From NCBI GenBank assembly GCA_035236585.1, contig CP141139.1, positions 40,371,217-40,435,216 of the forward strand: 64,000 nt of DNA. Reading direction: 5' to 3'. Position 1 is the stretch's first letter. Every line of letters starts with the position of its first letter. Position numbers and translations under genes: made by a program. This DNA comes from Warburgia ugandensis (Eukaryota > Streptophyta > Magnoliopsida > Canellales > Canellaceae). Shown one piece after another: positions 47,741-60,146 of the stretch. The notes below the pieces were generated by a model. That model saw nothing but the letters and a program-made list of their open reading frames with translations, was not told the DNA's origin and did no database searches.

Positions 47741-48590
47741 TGGTAGAGAGGATTTTAGAGGTTTTCATGGATGACCTTTGTATTTTTGGTGATTCCTTGA
47801 CACATGTCTTGAAAATTTAAGAAAAGTCATAAGTCATTGTGAAGAAAAGAATTTAGTACTTATTGGGAGAAGTGTTAACTCATGGTTTTGAAGGGAATTT
47901 TCGTTGACCATATAATGTCATCCATAGGTATAGGGGTAGATAGATCCAAAGTTGATTTAATTACCAATCAACCTATCCTCGAATTTGTTAGGGACATTTG
48001 CTTATTCCTAAGTCATGCAGGAATCTATAGGAGGTTTATTAAAGATTTTATTGCCATAACTAGACTGTTATGTTACCTACTCATAGAGGATACCCCATTT
48101 GAATGGACTAATGATTGTTAGAAAGCTTTTATAAAGATGAAAGACAAGTTAACCACCTCACCTATTATGCAACCACCTAATTGGAGCCTACCCTTTGAAA
48201 TCATGTGTAATGCTAGTGATTATGTTGGAGGAGTTGCCATATGTCATCTACTATGCAGGTAGGACCCTAAATAGCACTCAAATGAATTATTCCACTATGG
48301 AGAAAGAACTAATAGTTGTCTTCACATTGGATAGTTTAGGTCTTACTTAGTTGGATTTAAAATAGTTATCTTCATTGATTATTTAGCCCTCAAGTATCTT
48401 CTGCCCCAGAAGAATGCTAAGACTAGACTAATTAGATGGATTCTGTTACTAAAAGTTTGATATTGAGATAAAAGATAAAAAAGGAGTAAAGAATATTATA
48501 GCTAACCATTTATCTCTCCTAGTCCCAATAGAACTTTTGGATGAGTTTCCAATTAAAGATACTTTCCCTGATGAGTAGCTTTTTCATGTC
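47741..48590 (+). pseudogene. Athila reverse transcriptase (rest) and RNase H
   Basis: It starts VERILEVFMDDLCIFGDSL with the catalytic Met-Asp-Asp. It continues with 47882-48121 (SSIGIGVDRSKVDLI, FLSHAGIYRRFIKDF, TPFEWTNDC). RNase H follows with SPIMQPPNWSLPFEIMCNAS and DYVGG, then a small deletion that removes the usual VLGQ region. After it come YYAGRTLN, YSTMEKELIVV, DYLALKYLL, RLIRWI and ANHLSLLV, spread over several frames. Confidence 0.88.
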
Positions 48591-48599
48591 TCCATCCTC

Positions 48600-49730
48600 A
48601 GTTTGCTGATATTGCAAATTATTTAATCACAGGAAAGAATCCTGAACATTGGAACAAATTAGAAAAGAAAAAATTATTTTCTAATGCTAAGCACTACTTT
48701 TGGGATGATCCATACCTATTTAAGTACTTCCTATATCAAATAATTGAGATATATGCCTAACTTAGAGAAAAATAATGTCATTTGCTTTTGCCATCCAGAA
48801 GTATGTGGGGGACATTTTCTATATAGAAAACTCCTGCAAAGAATCTGCAATGTGGTTTACTATTTATCATTGTTTAAAGACACACGTGTTCTAGAAAGCT
48901 TATGAGATTCTCAAAAGTTAGGAGGAATTACCAATAGGAATATGATGCCTCTGAACCCTATCCTTGTCATCGAAGCTTTTGATTGTCAGGGCATTAATTT
49001 CATGGGGCCATTCCCACCTTCTTTTGGTGACATTTACATCTTATTAGTTGTAGATTATGTTTCTAAATGGATTGAAGCTATCCCATGTAGGCATAATGAT
49101 CATAAAATAGTTGTTATATTCTTAAAAGAAAACATTTTTTCTAGATTTGGAACCCCTCGAGCCATTATAAGTGATAACGATACACAGTTTTGCAATAAAG
49201 CATTTGAAACACTAATGAAAAAATATAACATCACACATAAAGACTATTAATTCGAATTGTGAGGATTGGTCTCTTCAACTGACCGATGCGCTCTGGGCTT
49301 ATAGGACTACACATTGAACCCTGATTGGCATGTCTCCCTATTGTATTGTATATGGTAAGGCTTGTCATTTAATCATGAAATTGGAACATAGAGCCTACTA
49401 GGCAATAAAGACCTTTAATTTCAACATGAATAAAGCAGGTTCACATAGAAAACTCCAACTTAATGAGTTGGACGAGATCAAGTAGGAAGCATATGAGAGT
49501 AATAGGATATGCAAAGAAAAGAAAGTTTTTCATGATAAAAACATAATGAGAAAATCCTTTACTCCAAACCAGAGGGTTCTTCTTTATAATTCTAAGCTTC
49601 AACTCTTTCTAGGTGAGCTTAGATCTCAATGGACCAGTCCATATACAATTAAAGAAGTTTTTCCATGTAGGATCATCGAAATTGAGGATATTAAAGACTT
49701 TCTTAGAATATAAGAATCCAAAAGTTGATT
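48600..49730 (+). pseudogene. Athila integrase relic, core deletion
   Basis: The zinc region is decayed (about 48780-48930). The open piece 48942-49250 carries the core: MPLNPILVIEAFDCQGINFM, VDYVSKWIEAIP with the first Asp, FSRFGTPRAIISDNDTQF with the second Asp, and YNITHK. It then jumps to DWSLQLTDALWAYRT, GMSPYCIVYGKACHL, RKLQLNELDEIK, RVLLYNSKLQLF and PYTIKEVFP (49260-49690). About 30 residues that normally hold the catalytic Glu are missing at about 49247. Confidence 0.92.
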
Positions 49731-51410
49731 CTACAATTCTGGAGGATTATGTTTATCAGGATTGAGTGGATCTAATCCTTTTGTACCATCTTTAGTATTT
49801 TTGTATTTGTTGTTTTCTACATCACCCATATTCATTTTAGGTCTTACTTTTTAAACATTAGGGACAATGTTTCTTTCACGTTAGGGGTGTAGAATTCTAG
49901 AAAATTCTAGTTTTTTTTATGTTTTTTATCTAAATTTTTATTTTTAAAAATAAAAACTAATTATTTTTTTTGAAATTTGCAGTTTTTTAGGTTAATTCCT
50001 ACACTATGATGAGATTTTTCTGAAGTATAATCTAGCTGACTTTAGCTTATTAATGGAATTGAACATGATTAATTCATCCTTTTACTCATTTTAAAGTATT
50101 CCATGAAAGCTAAGTCTCATATCATATTTATACACAAAGTCACATATATATAGTATAAATTGATAAGTAGTTATAACTTAGAGATCCTGAAGAAATTTAG
50201 TAGAGACCTATAACCTAAGTGAGTTTTAGAGCGATTCATTCTTTTTTAGAGGTTATAAATGTGTTCCAAATTTTTCTTTAGCTTGCTTAAACTGAAACTT
50301 GATCCCATCAATTTTAAATGTGGCTAATTACCTGAATTATTAGAGTATTATCTTTAAAATTCTAAAATTTCATTGAATATAATTGATTATAGGAAACCTA
50401 GAAAAGGATTTAAGCCATCATTGTTGTTGACCTACAAATACAAAGCCTACTCAAAAGTAATTTTACCACTAGTTAGCCAAATTGAGCCTTTTATATAAGC
50501 ATTTTCTTTTCTTACACAAATTTATCTTTACCCATGTTAACCTAGTATAAATTATCTATTACCTATTTTGTTTGAAAGATAAGCTCAAGATGAGTAAAGA
50601 TATACTTTTTAGTTGCAGTGAAAGTAGTAAAGTGAATGTTAATAAAAAAAAATATTCTTCAAAGAGATTCAAAAGTGTTAAAAAAAAAAAAAGAAAAAAA
50701 AAAGTTTGATAAATGTAGAATAGTGGAAAAAAAAAAATATTCACTTTAGGAAGGAAAGCAAAGAAGAATTGTCAACTTTAGTAGAAAACCTCTAATTATT
50801 TTTGAAGAAACTTTGAATACACTTTTATACCCTTTCTTTTGAACTTGTTCTAAGCCCATGTTTTTTCCCAGTTGAAGATATATTGAGTCTAGGATGAATA
50901 TAGTCTTGATGAGGATGTGAATGGATAGGATTTAAAGAGTAATATCTCTGAGTATACTAAGGTAATGGCATCCATTCTAAAGGGATCAAAATTAAATTCC
51001 TTATTAACTCCAGATCTTCATGAATATATGTGAGATAAATTTGGTTTTATTGACTCTACTCACATATTTGAAAGAGAGATATGATTTGAACCCTTTATCT
51101 AAGAGTTTTATTGCTGAGTGTATTCTATTAGTGAGGATTGAGGTTATGACATATTTCAGATAGAGTTCAAAAGTTATAGTTTGTATAGAGATAAAGATTA
51201 TTCTATATATAGACTATATACACACACTCACACTAAGATCTAAGCTAAAATGGAATGTATTTATCATATGGGTAGGATTTTGCATTTTTCATCCAATTTT
51301 ATTAATATACTAAAGTTGATAGATTTATTGAAGATAATTCTCTTTCAACAAAGTAGAAGTTGCCTTAAAAATAATTTATAAAATTTTGAGATCAAATTTT
51401 TTTCCCATTT
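49731..51410 (+). other. Athila 3' non-coding region
   Basis: This AT-rich sequence follows integrase and includes ATTAGGGACAATGTTTC near 49857, a motif common after Athila pol. It has poly-A-rich runs near 50645-50740. I found no env-like frame and nothing else. Confidence 0.6.
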
Positions 51411-51444
51411 TGCTCAAGACTAGCAAAATGCTGGTTGGGGTTCG
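51411..51444 (+). other. Degraded Athila polypurine tract region
   Basis: TTTTGCTCAAGACTAGCAAA followed by TGCTGGTTGGGG matches the conserved Athila block GCTCGAGGACTAGCAAA...GTTTGGGGG just before the 3' LTR. Confidence 0.7.
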
Positions 51445-51964
51445 CTAAGTGTTCAATTTTGGCCAAAATACCCTTAATCTAGCATCTACTTAGACCATCT
51501 CATCGATCAATTTTGAAATTTTATATAAAATTTTGCATTTTAACTCCAATTGACCATCAAACCATTGATTTACAAAATTTAATGGTTAGGTGATCATCGA
51601 AGTTGATCAAATGATTCTAATTTAATTTTTGTGTTGTAGATCAATCAAATGAGAATTGAACAACTCAAATCAAATTTATTAGATTAGATCAAGTAAGACG
51701 TAATCCAAGAAGAGATTGATTAGAAAAAGGAGACTATAAGACAATCAGGAAACCAATTACTAAAGTTGGATAAGGGAGAAGAAATTGAATTAGAATAAAG
51801 GATAAATTCCGCTAAAACATCTATATAAAGAAGGGGCAGTGCCGATGATGAAAAAAAAGGATGAATAAGGTGGGTGAATATCTCTCGTTCCCCCTCTTTC
51901 CCTATCCACTCTAGCCTGGCATCTCTGCTTCCCACTTTCTCCTACTCCTAACTCTCACCAGCAG

Positions 51965-52062
<98 letters not shown>

Positions 52063-53665
52063 ACTTACCCTCATTCTTTCTCTCCCCCTCTATTTTCTCT
52101 TTCCTGCTCTCCCTTTCTCTTTCTCACCTAAACTGCATCACTTTTGTCTCCCTCTTTCGCTCTCCCATCTATCTTCTTCATCTCTCATGTCACTGTCTCT
52201 CTTTTCTCACATCATCCCTACCTCTCTCTTTTTCACCTATTTTATCTCTCTCTCTAGAATCCTCCATAACAGCCTCTTCTACCCAGGATATCTCTATCTT
52301 TCATGTGTTTTCTCCTAGACCCATCTCTCTTGTATTTTTCTTTTCTCTTGGCTTCCAACAGAAACCCTACCCATCTCTTTCCCAAATTTCTCTCTTGACT
52401 CCTTTCTCTTTCTCTTGGATTCCCATGCACTTTGAAGAATTTTTTTTAAAAAAACCATGTCTGCACCTCACTCCCTCTATTGTTTGCATCTTCTAGTCAT
52501 TGTTCCCTACTCTACTCGCTTCCTCTCTTTCCCCTATTCTCTTTCACTCTCAACTAATCGACCACTCTTTCACTCTCCTCTTTGCCACTTATCTCCCTCA
52601 ACCTCATCCTCTACTCTATCTCACATAGAACCACTCCTCTCTCTCAAACTTCCCTCTAGTTCTCACCCTCTTTCTGCTTCTTGGTTATCTTCTCTATAGG
52701 AAGACCAGACCCACATTGTCTCCCTATTTACACTCTATTTTACCTTTGGTTTTTAATTTTAATTTTAATTTTTTGTCTTATTTGCAATCCATTGTCACTT
52801 TGGAGCAAAATTGAAATAAGGTTTTCCCATAATTCTTCTCCTTTCTATGCATTTTCTTCTTCCCTCATTTATCATCTTCCTCGAGCCGCAACTTCTGTTT
52901 TCGGTTAAAATTAGAAAAATAGGAAAAATTCCAAAATTGCCTTTGGACTTTCATTTAAATTCCATTTGCGTGACTTATTTAATTTCATTTGTATCCCTAT
53001 TTCGTCTCATTCCTATCACTATTCTGCTATCCATGTTTTTTGCTATTCCTAGTTAATCTAAGAATAAAAAAATCCAATCTTGTTTGATATAAGCTTAATC
53101 AAATCTATGATTTAGCTTTAACAAACAAGATTACCTGGTTTCCTAATCTTTCTCTCATCATATTTCAAATCAATTCTTAGATCTTAATCATAGGACAATT
53201 CCTAGCTAATTCATCAATCTTGATCTTCAATCTAACACCCAAAAATTTGATCTAAGCTATACAAAACCCAAAATCTTTCCTTAGTCCAAATCATCAAAAT
53301 TTTGAGAAGTCTAAACAATCGAGCCATTGAATCCTTAATCAAATTTACGAGTGCAAGATTGATGAAGATTGATAGATTTTGATGACACCAGATTTGAATA
53401 AAATTTCCATAATAAAGCTAGGAAAGTGGATCTTATTTATTATCTTATTTCATTTTTTGTCTTTATGAACTTGAAATTGTGTAAATTTTATTAGTTAAAT
53501 AGATCAGAGTTTGCAATTCATTGTTATTTAATTTATGTTATTTTTTAATTTTTGGTCTTTCCTATTATTTAATCTCAAAATTTTCATTAAGTCAAGTCCC
53601 CGTGAGATTGACCTATATTTGCATAAGTTGTATTACAATAGCCTGTGCACTTGCAATATTCAACA
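51445..53665 (+). repeat. Athila 3' LTR
   Basis: It starts near TCGCTAAGTG (the family start is TGATAAGTG) and aligns with the 5' LTR from TTTTGGCCAAAATACCC. It contains (CT)47 at 51967-52060, a long pyrimidine-rich segment to about 52700 and one copy of the 337-bp unit. It ends at about 53665 after GTGCACTTGCAATATTCAAC. Confidence 0.82.
51967..52060 (+). repeat. (CT)47 microsatellite
   Basis: It has the same LTR position as the (CT)57 tract in the 5' LTR. The pair shows how fast the tract length has drifted since insertion. Confidence 0.97.
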
Positions 53666-55224
53666 ACATCTAACACTAACAAAACCATGGCTAAAATATG
53701 CATAAAATAAATAACCTACTAATAATGAAAAGCAAAGATAACTTTCATTACTTCAACTTTAAAAGATTATAAGAATTAAACAAAGCAAAAAAATCAGAAG
53801 AAACTAAATTTTCCTATGGAATGAAAGAGATATTACCAATTTTCCCACCATGTCACTCAACGAGATCGTTGTTGAGCCCATTCCAAAGTGCACTACCACT
53901 TGCTTTCATCATCAACATAGTGCCTTATACATGTTTTACACTCAACAAGCATGTTGAACACCACCCAATAGCCGTAACCCCAAGTAAAACATCTCACTCA
54001 ATCACCACCCACAACATCCCATATATTTTATCTTAAGACATGCACAATCCAAGCAAAAATGGACGCACACATCCTTCTCATTATTTAAAAACTCCACATG
54101 AAATATAAAGTTTAAGAGGGAGAAAGAGATATAGCTAAGATTTCTAGCACGAGAACCCAAGCAACAAGCATCTCACAAAGCTGTAGGCACCATACATAAG
54201 CTTTTCTCACAAGCCCTTTTCTTCTTTTATTTTCACCCAATAACATATGGTCTAAACATGTTTTTTTCTTTCAAGGATCTTGAGAAGTTATTGAAGAAGG
54301 CAGTTCCCTTCTTCTTTTCAACAACACCACATGAAATATCCTCTTCCAAAGATAGAGAGCTATTTGAAAAAGATAATGAGCAACTCCTTCCACAAAGCTC
54401 TCCAAGTACCACTCTCCTTATTCCCTTCTAAAATCTTTTCCTTACAAGCATTGCATGTGAAATACATAGATCGAGATGGAGCACTTCTTGTTTCACCTAC
54501 TAAATACCAACAAAACCAGCAGTGCTCTCTCTTATTTAGTTAATGTCCAATGCTTTTTTATAATAGAGTTACATGTAAATGAAAAAAGAAAGCAAGCAGC
54601 TCTCTCTTTCTTTCCTTTTAAACTTCACATGGAATATAAAGTTTAAGAGCTGCAGCTGGTTGATGAGGACAACAAGAAGCTCTTTTATCTTTTCATTAGG
54701 ATGTGATAGTGTAGAAAAAACTTACCTCCTTCCTTGGGTTTCAATGCACCAATGTCTTCCTGTACCAGATTTCAACACACAACCACCTAGGCTCTCTTGT
54801 ATTTCATTGTATGGCAGCCTTTCCTCACCAAGCTCTCAACATAGACTTTTTCCTTCCGTTGATTACAATGTGCAATGCTTGCTTCCATGTCTTTTGATGA
54901 CACCCACAGCGTAAGCCTCTTTCCCATGAATATCAACATGAAAGCGCAATGGAATGGAGAATAATCCATTACTAGGAAAATCACGCAAGGTCATCTCCCC
55001 TTATGGTGTTTTTCGTATTGGGGGTGGGAAGGTGGAAGTTTTCTATTGGAAACTCCCTTCCATCCTCAATTTGGTTCACATCTATCCCTTATCCTTCCTC
55101 CTTGTCACACTTCGGAAGCTTCCTTAAAAACTTATGTAGCATTTCTCTTTGAAGTTCATTAGAGTGTACCCTAAGATGGATGGTTGAGATCAAATGCAAT
55201 GCTTGTCTTGGATGGTGAGATGGG
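53666..55224. other. Unassigned, LTR-like
   Basis: No gene is seen. ACATGAAATATAAAGTTTAAGAG recurs in near-identical form at 54098 and 54627, and CAACAACACCACATGAAATA at 54319. This suggests an internally repetitive LTR or its debris. The family is unknown. Confidence 0.35.
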
Positions 55225-55345
55225 ATGGTATAAGACAATTACGAAAAATCATCTTATATTATTAAAATAATATAAGACTGTTTACAAAAATCATCTTATA
55301 TGTTTGAAATAATATAAGATGGTTTACAAAAATTGTCTTGTATTT
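55225..55345. repeat. Short palindromic repeats left of TNP2
   Basis: Three units of the type AATATAAGATGGTTTACAAAAA occur, with inverse partners AAATCATCTTATATTATT. The same core (TATAAGATGGTT, TATAGGATGG) recurs at 59555-59815 on the other side of the TNP2 pseudogene. This suggests subterminal repeats of its CACTA element. Terminal CACTA motifs were not found. Confidence 0.65.
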
Positions 55346-55562
55346 TTCATGTTTTATAAGTTTAAGTTCAATTGACTCTCGGCTTCCTCAACGAAAAATC
55401 GAACATTGGGTTGGATTTACATGCACTTTATCCCAAATATTTTCTTAGTTGATATTGGTTGGGTAGGATTCATTCTCATACTTTGTCATATGTTTACTTT
55501 ATTTGATCTTCATGAGTAGAAATTTTTTTTTTTTTTTCTTCTTACATTTGTGTGATATATTC

Positions 55563-55588
55563 ATATATATATATATATATATATATAT
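55563..55588. repeat. AT dinucleotide run
   Basis: This is about 13 AT units followed by several ATGT units, a simple microsatellite upstream of TNP2. From 55349 to 55840 nothing else is apparent. Confidence 0.85.
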
Positions 55589-58258
55589 CTATGTATGTAT
55601 GTATGTATGTATATATTTATGTATGGATTAGTGTGAAAATTTATGTATATGGATTAGTCATGCTTTTACTTCATTCTTACTTTTTTCAATCCTAAACTTG
55701 AATGTTAACTCCTCTAATATATATTAATTATATATATTTTTACTAACTATGTACATTTTATGTGCACACCAAGTATTTGGTTAAATGCCTAACCCATGCT
55801 ATTGTAATATTTTCATGTCTAGAAAGTCTTCGGACTTTTGGAAAAAAATGGACAAATATGCTTGGATGCATGTGGAAAGATAATCAAGGGAATATGAGTA
55901 GGAAATAGAAGTGTTCATTGAGTTTGCACTTGGGGCAGATGGTGATTGTAATCAAATGCAATGTCCATGCTCGAGATGTGTAAACTTAAAAAGGGTACTA
56001 TTGGTGACTTAAGAGAACATTTGTGCTTCAATGGAGTTTATGAAAGCTATTGCCTGTGGATGTGGCATGGAGAGGAAATATCTCATAGGTCCTCGACAAG
56101 GGTTGAATGTGTATATGAAAAAGAAGCCACTCTAGGAAGTGGTGAAGATAGTAGGATAACTACACCTATGTTTCAAGATATATACAATGACTTCTACGAT
56201 GACATAGTACAATTTCAGACTGCATTGGAAGAAGCCAATGAGCCATTGTAGGTTGGATTTTCATACTTTAAGCCAATGAACCCAAGGAGAACAAATTGGT
56301 TAGGTCGACATTGGCAAAGAAAACCTTGACTGCACTAGGCTTAAAAGTATGAAAATATACATGCCTATTCCAATGACTACATCTTGTACAGAAAGAGAAC
56401 ATAGACAAAATTATATGCCCAACTTGTGGACATTCAAGATGGAAGATGAGGAAGAATTCAAGTGATCAACAAGTGAAAGATGTCCCTACAAAGGCCCTAT
56501 GGTATTTTTCCCTTATTCTAAGATTCCAAAGAATATTTTGTATTAAAGAAACAGTGAAGAAACTAGTATGGCATGCCAAGGAGTGAGTGGGTGATAACTA
56601 TTTATGCCATCTAGTAGATAGCCCTGCATGGAAGCTTATAGACTTCATGCAGCCCAATTTTGGAGAAGAACCCAAAAACCTACAACTTTTAATATCTGTA
56701 TATGGGATTAATCCTCATGGTTCTATGAGCAACAAGTATAGTTGTTGGCCTATTATAATAGTTTGTTATAACCTTTCACCATTGTTGTGCATGAAGAGGA
56801 AGTTCATGATTTTAACTATGTTAATATCGGGTCCCAAGAACCTCAGAATGACATCAACATGCACTTGGCTCCATTGATCAATGACTTTAGGACATTGTGG
56901 AAAGAAAGGGTTGAAGCTTATGATGCATACAAGCAATGGACATTCACTCTTAAGGCTTCACTACTATTGACAATAGGCAACTTTCCTGCATACAGTAATT
57001 TAATTGGATGCACAATGAAAGGATACAATGCATGTCCTATTTGCAGTGACCAAATTTGTGCCACATGACTTCAACATGGTAGGAAGATGGCATTCCTATA
57101 CCACAGAAGATGGTTGCATAGAAACCATCCATACCATTTTAAAAAGGAGGAATTTGATGGTAGTGTGGAGTCTAGGATACTTCCAAAGAAGTTGACTATA
57201 TGACAAGTATTCAAACAAGTTAAGAACCTTAATGTATCATGAGGGAAGAAGAAGAAGGAAACTTTGTGCACAAATAAAAGCAACTCTAAAAGCTGTGAGA
57301 AGAAGAAGTCAATATTCTTTGAACTTATATATTGGAAATCCCTACACATGCGGCATATGCTTGATGTCATGCACATTGAGTACAATATCTATGAAAGCTT
57401 GACTGGGACCTTACTGGACATGCTGGGAAAAACAAAGGATGGACTTTTTGGCTTGAATGGATCTCATGACAATGGGTTTGAAGAGAAGGTTATGTCCATA
57501 GGATAGGGGCAGCCGAGGAACATACTTCCCTAAAGCAAATTATACTCTTAGTAGAGAGGATAGAAGAATAGTGTATAAAACCCTGTCAAATGTCAAAGTT
57601 TCTAATGGTTACTCTTCAAGCTTTAGAAACATTGTCTCCATAGAAGAGCTGAAACTATGGGGGATGAAGTCTCATGATTATCATGCATTGATGCAACAAC
57701 TTCTGCCCATAGCAATATGTTTAGTGCTTCTAGATAAAGTTAGAGGATCTATTACTAAATTCTACTACTTCTTTAATGCATTGTGCAAGAAGCTGGTGGA
57801 TACATCTAAATTACAAGAAATTCAAGAGCAATTAGTGAAAACTTGATGCAAGCTTGAGACAATCTTTCCACCATCCTTCTCCGAATTCATGGTACACTTA
57901 ACAGTGCAGCTCATTGATGAGATTAGGTTAAGTAGACACATTTATTTGAGATGGATGTACCCATTTGAAAGGTGCATGAAGGTGTTAAAGGGTGTGTAAG
58001 AAATCATAAAAAGCTAGAGGGGTGTATTGCCAAATGTTATATTGCAGAAGAAGTGGTCGAGTTTTGTACTGAGTATTTATTAGGAGTGGATGCTATTGGA
58101 ATCCCAAGAAAGAAACATTCAAGTGTGTTAATTGATCCAAGAGTTGATAAACCTCTACCCAATGGTGGTGTATCAACCATTGATCATAAGGAACGGGAGC
58201 AAGCATACCTTTACGTCTTACAAAATATTAATGTTGATGAAGTTCAGCCATACATTGA

Positions 58259-58331
58259 GTATGTAACTAATGTTCTCTCTTTGGTTTCTTTCACATTAAT
58301 TAATTGAATCATTATCTTGCTGAAGCTTAGG

Positions 58332-58363
<32 letters not shown>

Positions 58364-58510
58364 TGTATGTATGTATGTATGTATGTATGTATGTATGTAT
58401 GTATGTATGTATGTATGTATGTATGTATGTATAGTAAAGGGTAAGTACATAATGTATACTATTATTAATGTAGGCATATTATATAAGTTTCATCTCTGAT
58501 CATTGTATAG
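58259..58510 (+). other. Predicted TNP2 intron with GTAT microsatellite
   Basis: A GTATGT donor directly follows the codons for EVQPYIE, and a TATAG acceptor precedes the coding for HMDLLRERYPRDARKEKLLQ. Both positions fit the protein family. The intron holds about 24 copies of GTAT (58335-58433). Confidence 0.65.
58335..58433 (+). repeat. (GTAT)24 microsatellite
   Basis: This is an unbroken tetranucleotide run of about 98 bases inside the predicted intron. The cysteine-methionine-tyrosine-valine and tyrosine-isoleucine-histidine-threonine frames across it are artefacts. Confidence 0.97.
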
Positions 58511-59554
58511 TATGCACATGGACCTCCTAAGAGAGAGGTATCCAAGAGATGCACGAAAAGAGAAGCTGCTGCAAGATGAGCATTGTCATTCCTTTACAAC
58601 TTGGCTTCATCAAAAGGTATTTAATTACATTAAATAGTGCTCTTTGATGAATTAAGTAATTGATTCGTATAATAGTATATGAGTGTAAAGATTAATTAAT
58701 CATTTTAATTAATATATTATTACATATAGGTTTTAGATCAGTGAGATGTTCTAAGCCATAGTATTTCTAAATGCTTGGGTTGGATCACAATGGGACCTTG
58801 ACCAGAAGTAATAAAGTATGCTAGATGTTCCATCAATGGTTATTGCTTTCACACAAAAGATTGTGATAAGTTAAGAGCATAACAAGGTAGTGGTGTTAGT
58901 TTAGTTGCTAAAGTCACTTTCTTTTCCAATTCAAAGGACAACAACCCAATTGTAGCTAACAATACTTATTACGAGGTTATACACAAGATATGAGAGCTAG
59001 ATTATATGTGTAAAACTGTGGTTGTATTTAAGTATGATTGGGTGGGTGGAACGCAACAAATATAGCATAAGAACTAATGCCCTCAACTTGACAATGGTTG
59101 ACCTCAATAAGATAGGCTATTAAAATGACCAATTTATTTTGGCATGTCAAGCAAAATAGGTATTTTATGTACAAGATGGACATAATATGAGATGGTCAAC
59201 TATTTTATCATCCTTCCCAAGGGATTTTTGTGATGAAGACAACCTAGGTGAGAGGTAATTGATTACCCTTCAATCAATATAGCAAAGCCATCAATCGATC
59301 TAATTGGGAAGAGTGAGATGGATTATGTGTGTGATGCTAGTGAGGAGGGTGCCTGGGTGGAATCTAATTGTATACGAGGGGACAAATTATAGTGTTTATA
59401 TCATGTGATGTATGAAAAATGACTTAATTAATCAATTAAGTTTACACATCATGTGTCATACCAAACACTAGTTAAAAGTCAATGAAATAAATGATAGGTT
59501 AACCTTTGTACTTCATAGGTTTTTAAGATATTAAGGGCTCAAAAAACTAGTAAA

Positions 59555-59815
59555 ACTACTTCAATTCATATAAGATGGTTATTAAATCATCTTTTATTAT
59601 ACAAACAAAAATTCAGGTGCAAGGAAGCATCAGCACAAAAGTGAACCTTTAATATTGGACGTTTTTTAAAAACCATCTTATATAATTAAAATATTGGACA
59701 ATTTTAAATAAACCATCCTATAATAATAACTAAATATAGGATGAATTTTTAAAAACTGTCCTATATTCAAATAAATATAGGATAGTTTTTAAAAAATCTT
59801 CCTATATTATTATCA
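59555..59815. repeat. Short palindromic repeats right of TNP2
   Basis: Five or so units occur, such as TATAAGATGGTTATTAAATC, TTTTTAAAAACCATCTTATAT and AAATATAGGATAGTTTTTAA with inverse partners. They match the repeats at 55225-55345 in core sequence. 59263-59554 shows no gene. Confidence 0.7.
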
Positions 59816-59821
59816 TCTAAA

Positions 59822-60110
59822 ACTCCAAACCCCCTATGAATTTTTCAAACCAAAACCCTTAGGAGAAGAAGAAGCAGAGAGGAGAAACAGATAAAAGGAG
59901 AGAAAGAGGAGAAGAAAAGAGGTAGAGTAGAGGAGAGAGATCACATCCCCCGCCGCCCTGCCCTACGCCCCCCCCCCCCCCCAATGAACATTCCATACCA
60001 AAACCCTTGAGGAGAAGAAGAAGAGGAGGAGAGGACAGATTTCATGTGCTCCCCCCTCCCCTAACCCATGAACTTTTCAAACCTAAAACCCTTAAAGAGA
60101 AGAAGAAGGT
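59822..60110 (+). repeat. Threefold repeated leader segment with C15 run
   Basis: A segment of the pattern ATGAA-TTTTTCAAACCAAAACCC, then purine-rich GAGAAGAAGAAG, occurs near 59835, 59985 and 60066. A C15 run lies at 59968-59982. The position before the tandem array and TnpA-like gene suggests a repeated 5' untranslated leader or promoter of that gene. Confidence 0.6.
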
Positions 60111-60146
60111 TAGATCTCTCTCTTTCATGATTTTCTACTTCTTTAA

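Larger units (their letters stand above)
55849..59262 (+). pseudogene. CACTA TNP2 transposase (TnpD type)
   Basis: The first gene of a CACTA element; the enzyme would cut element ends. Domains in order: Transpos_assoc (55849-56080: MDKYAWMHVER, QCPCSRCVNLK, EHLCFNGVYESY, MWHGEE); TNP2 core (about 56587-57500: SPAWKLIDFMQPNFGEEPKN, HGSMSNKYSCWPIIIVCYN, LCMKRKFM, LMVEAYD-like helix, GCTMKGYNACPICSD, IYWKSLHMRHMLDVMHIEYN); DUF4218-like (57571-58258: LKLWGMKSHDYHALMQQLLP, KCYIAEEVVEFC); two short exons; and a DUF4216-like end (about 58730-59230: INGYCFHTKD, WELDY-like, VFKYDWVGG). Many stops and frameshifts show it is dead. Introns are inferred at 58259-58510 and 58617-58729. Confidence 0.9.

Noticed and set aside
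58244-58499. Two repetitive frames (Tyr-Ile-His-Thr and Met-Tyr-Val-Cys)
   Set aside because: They come from the GTAT microsatellite inside a predicted intron.
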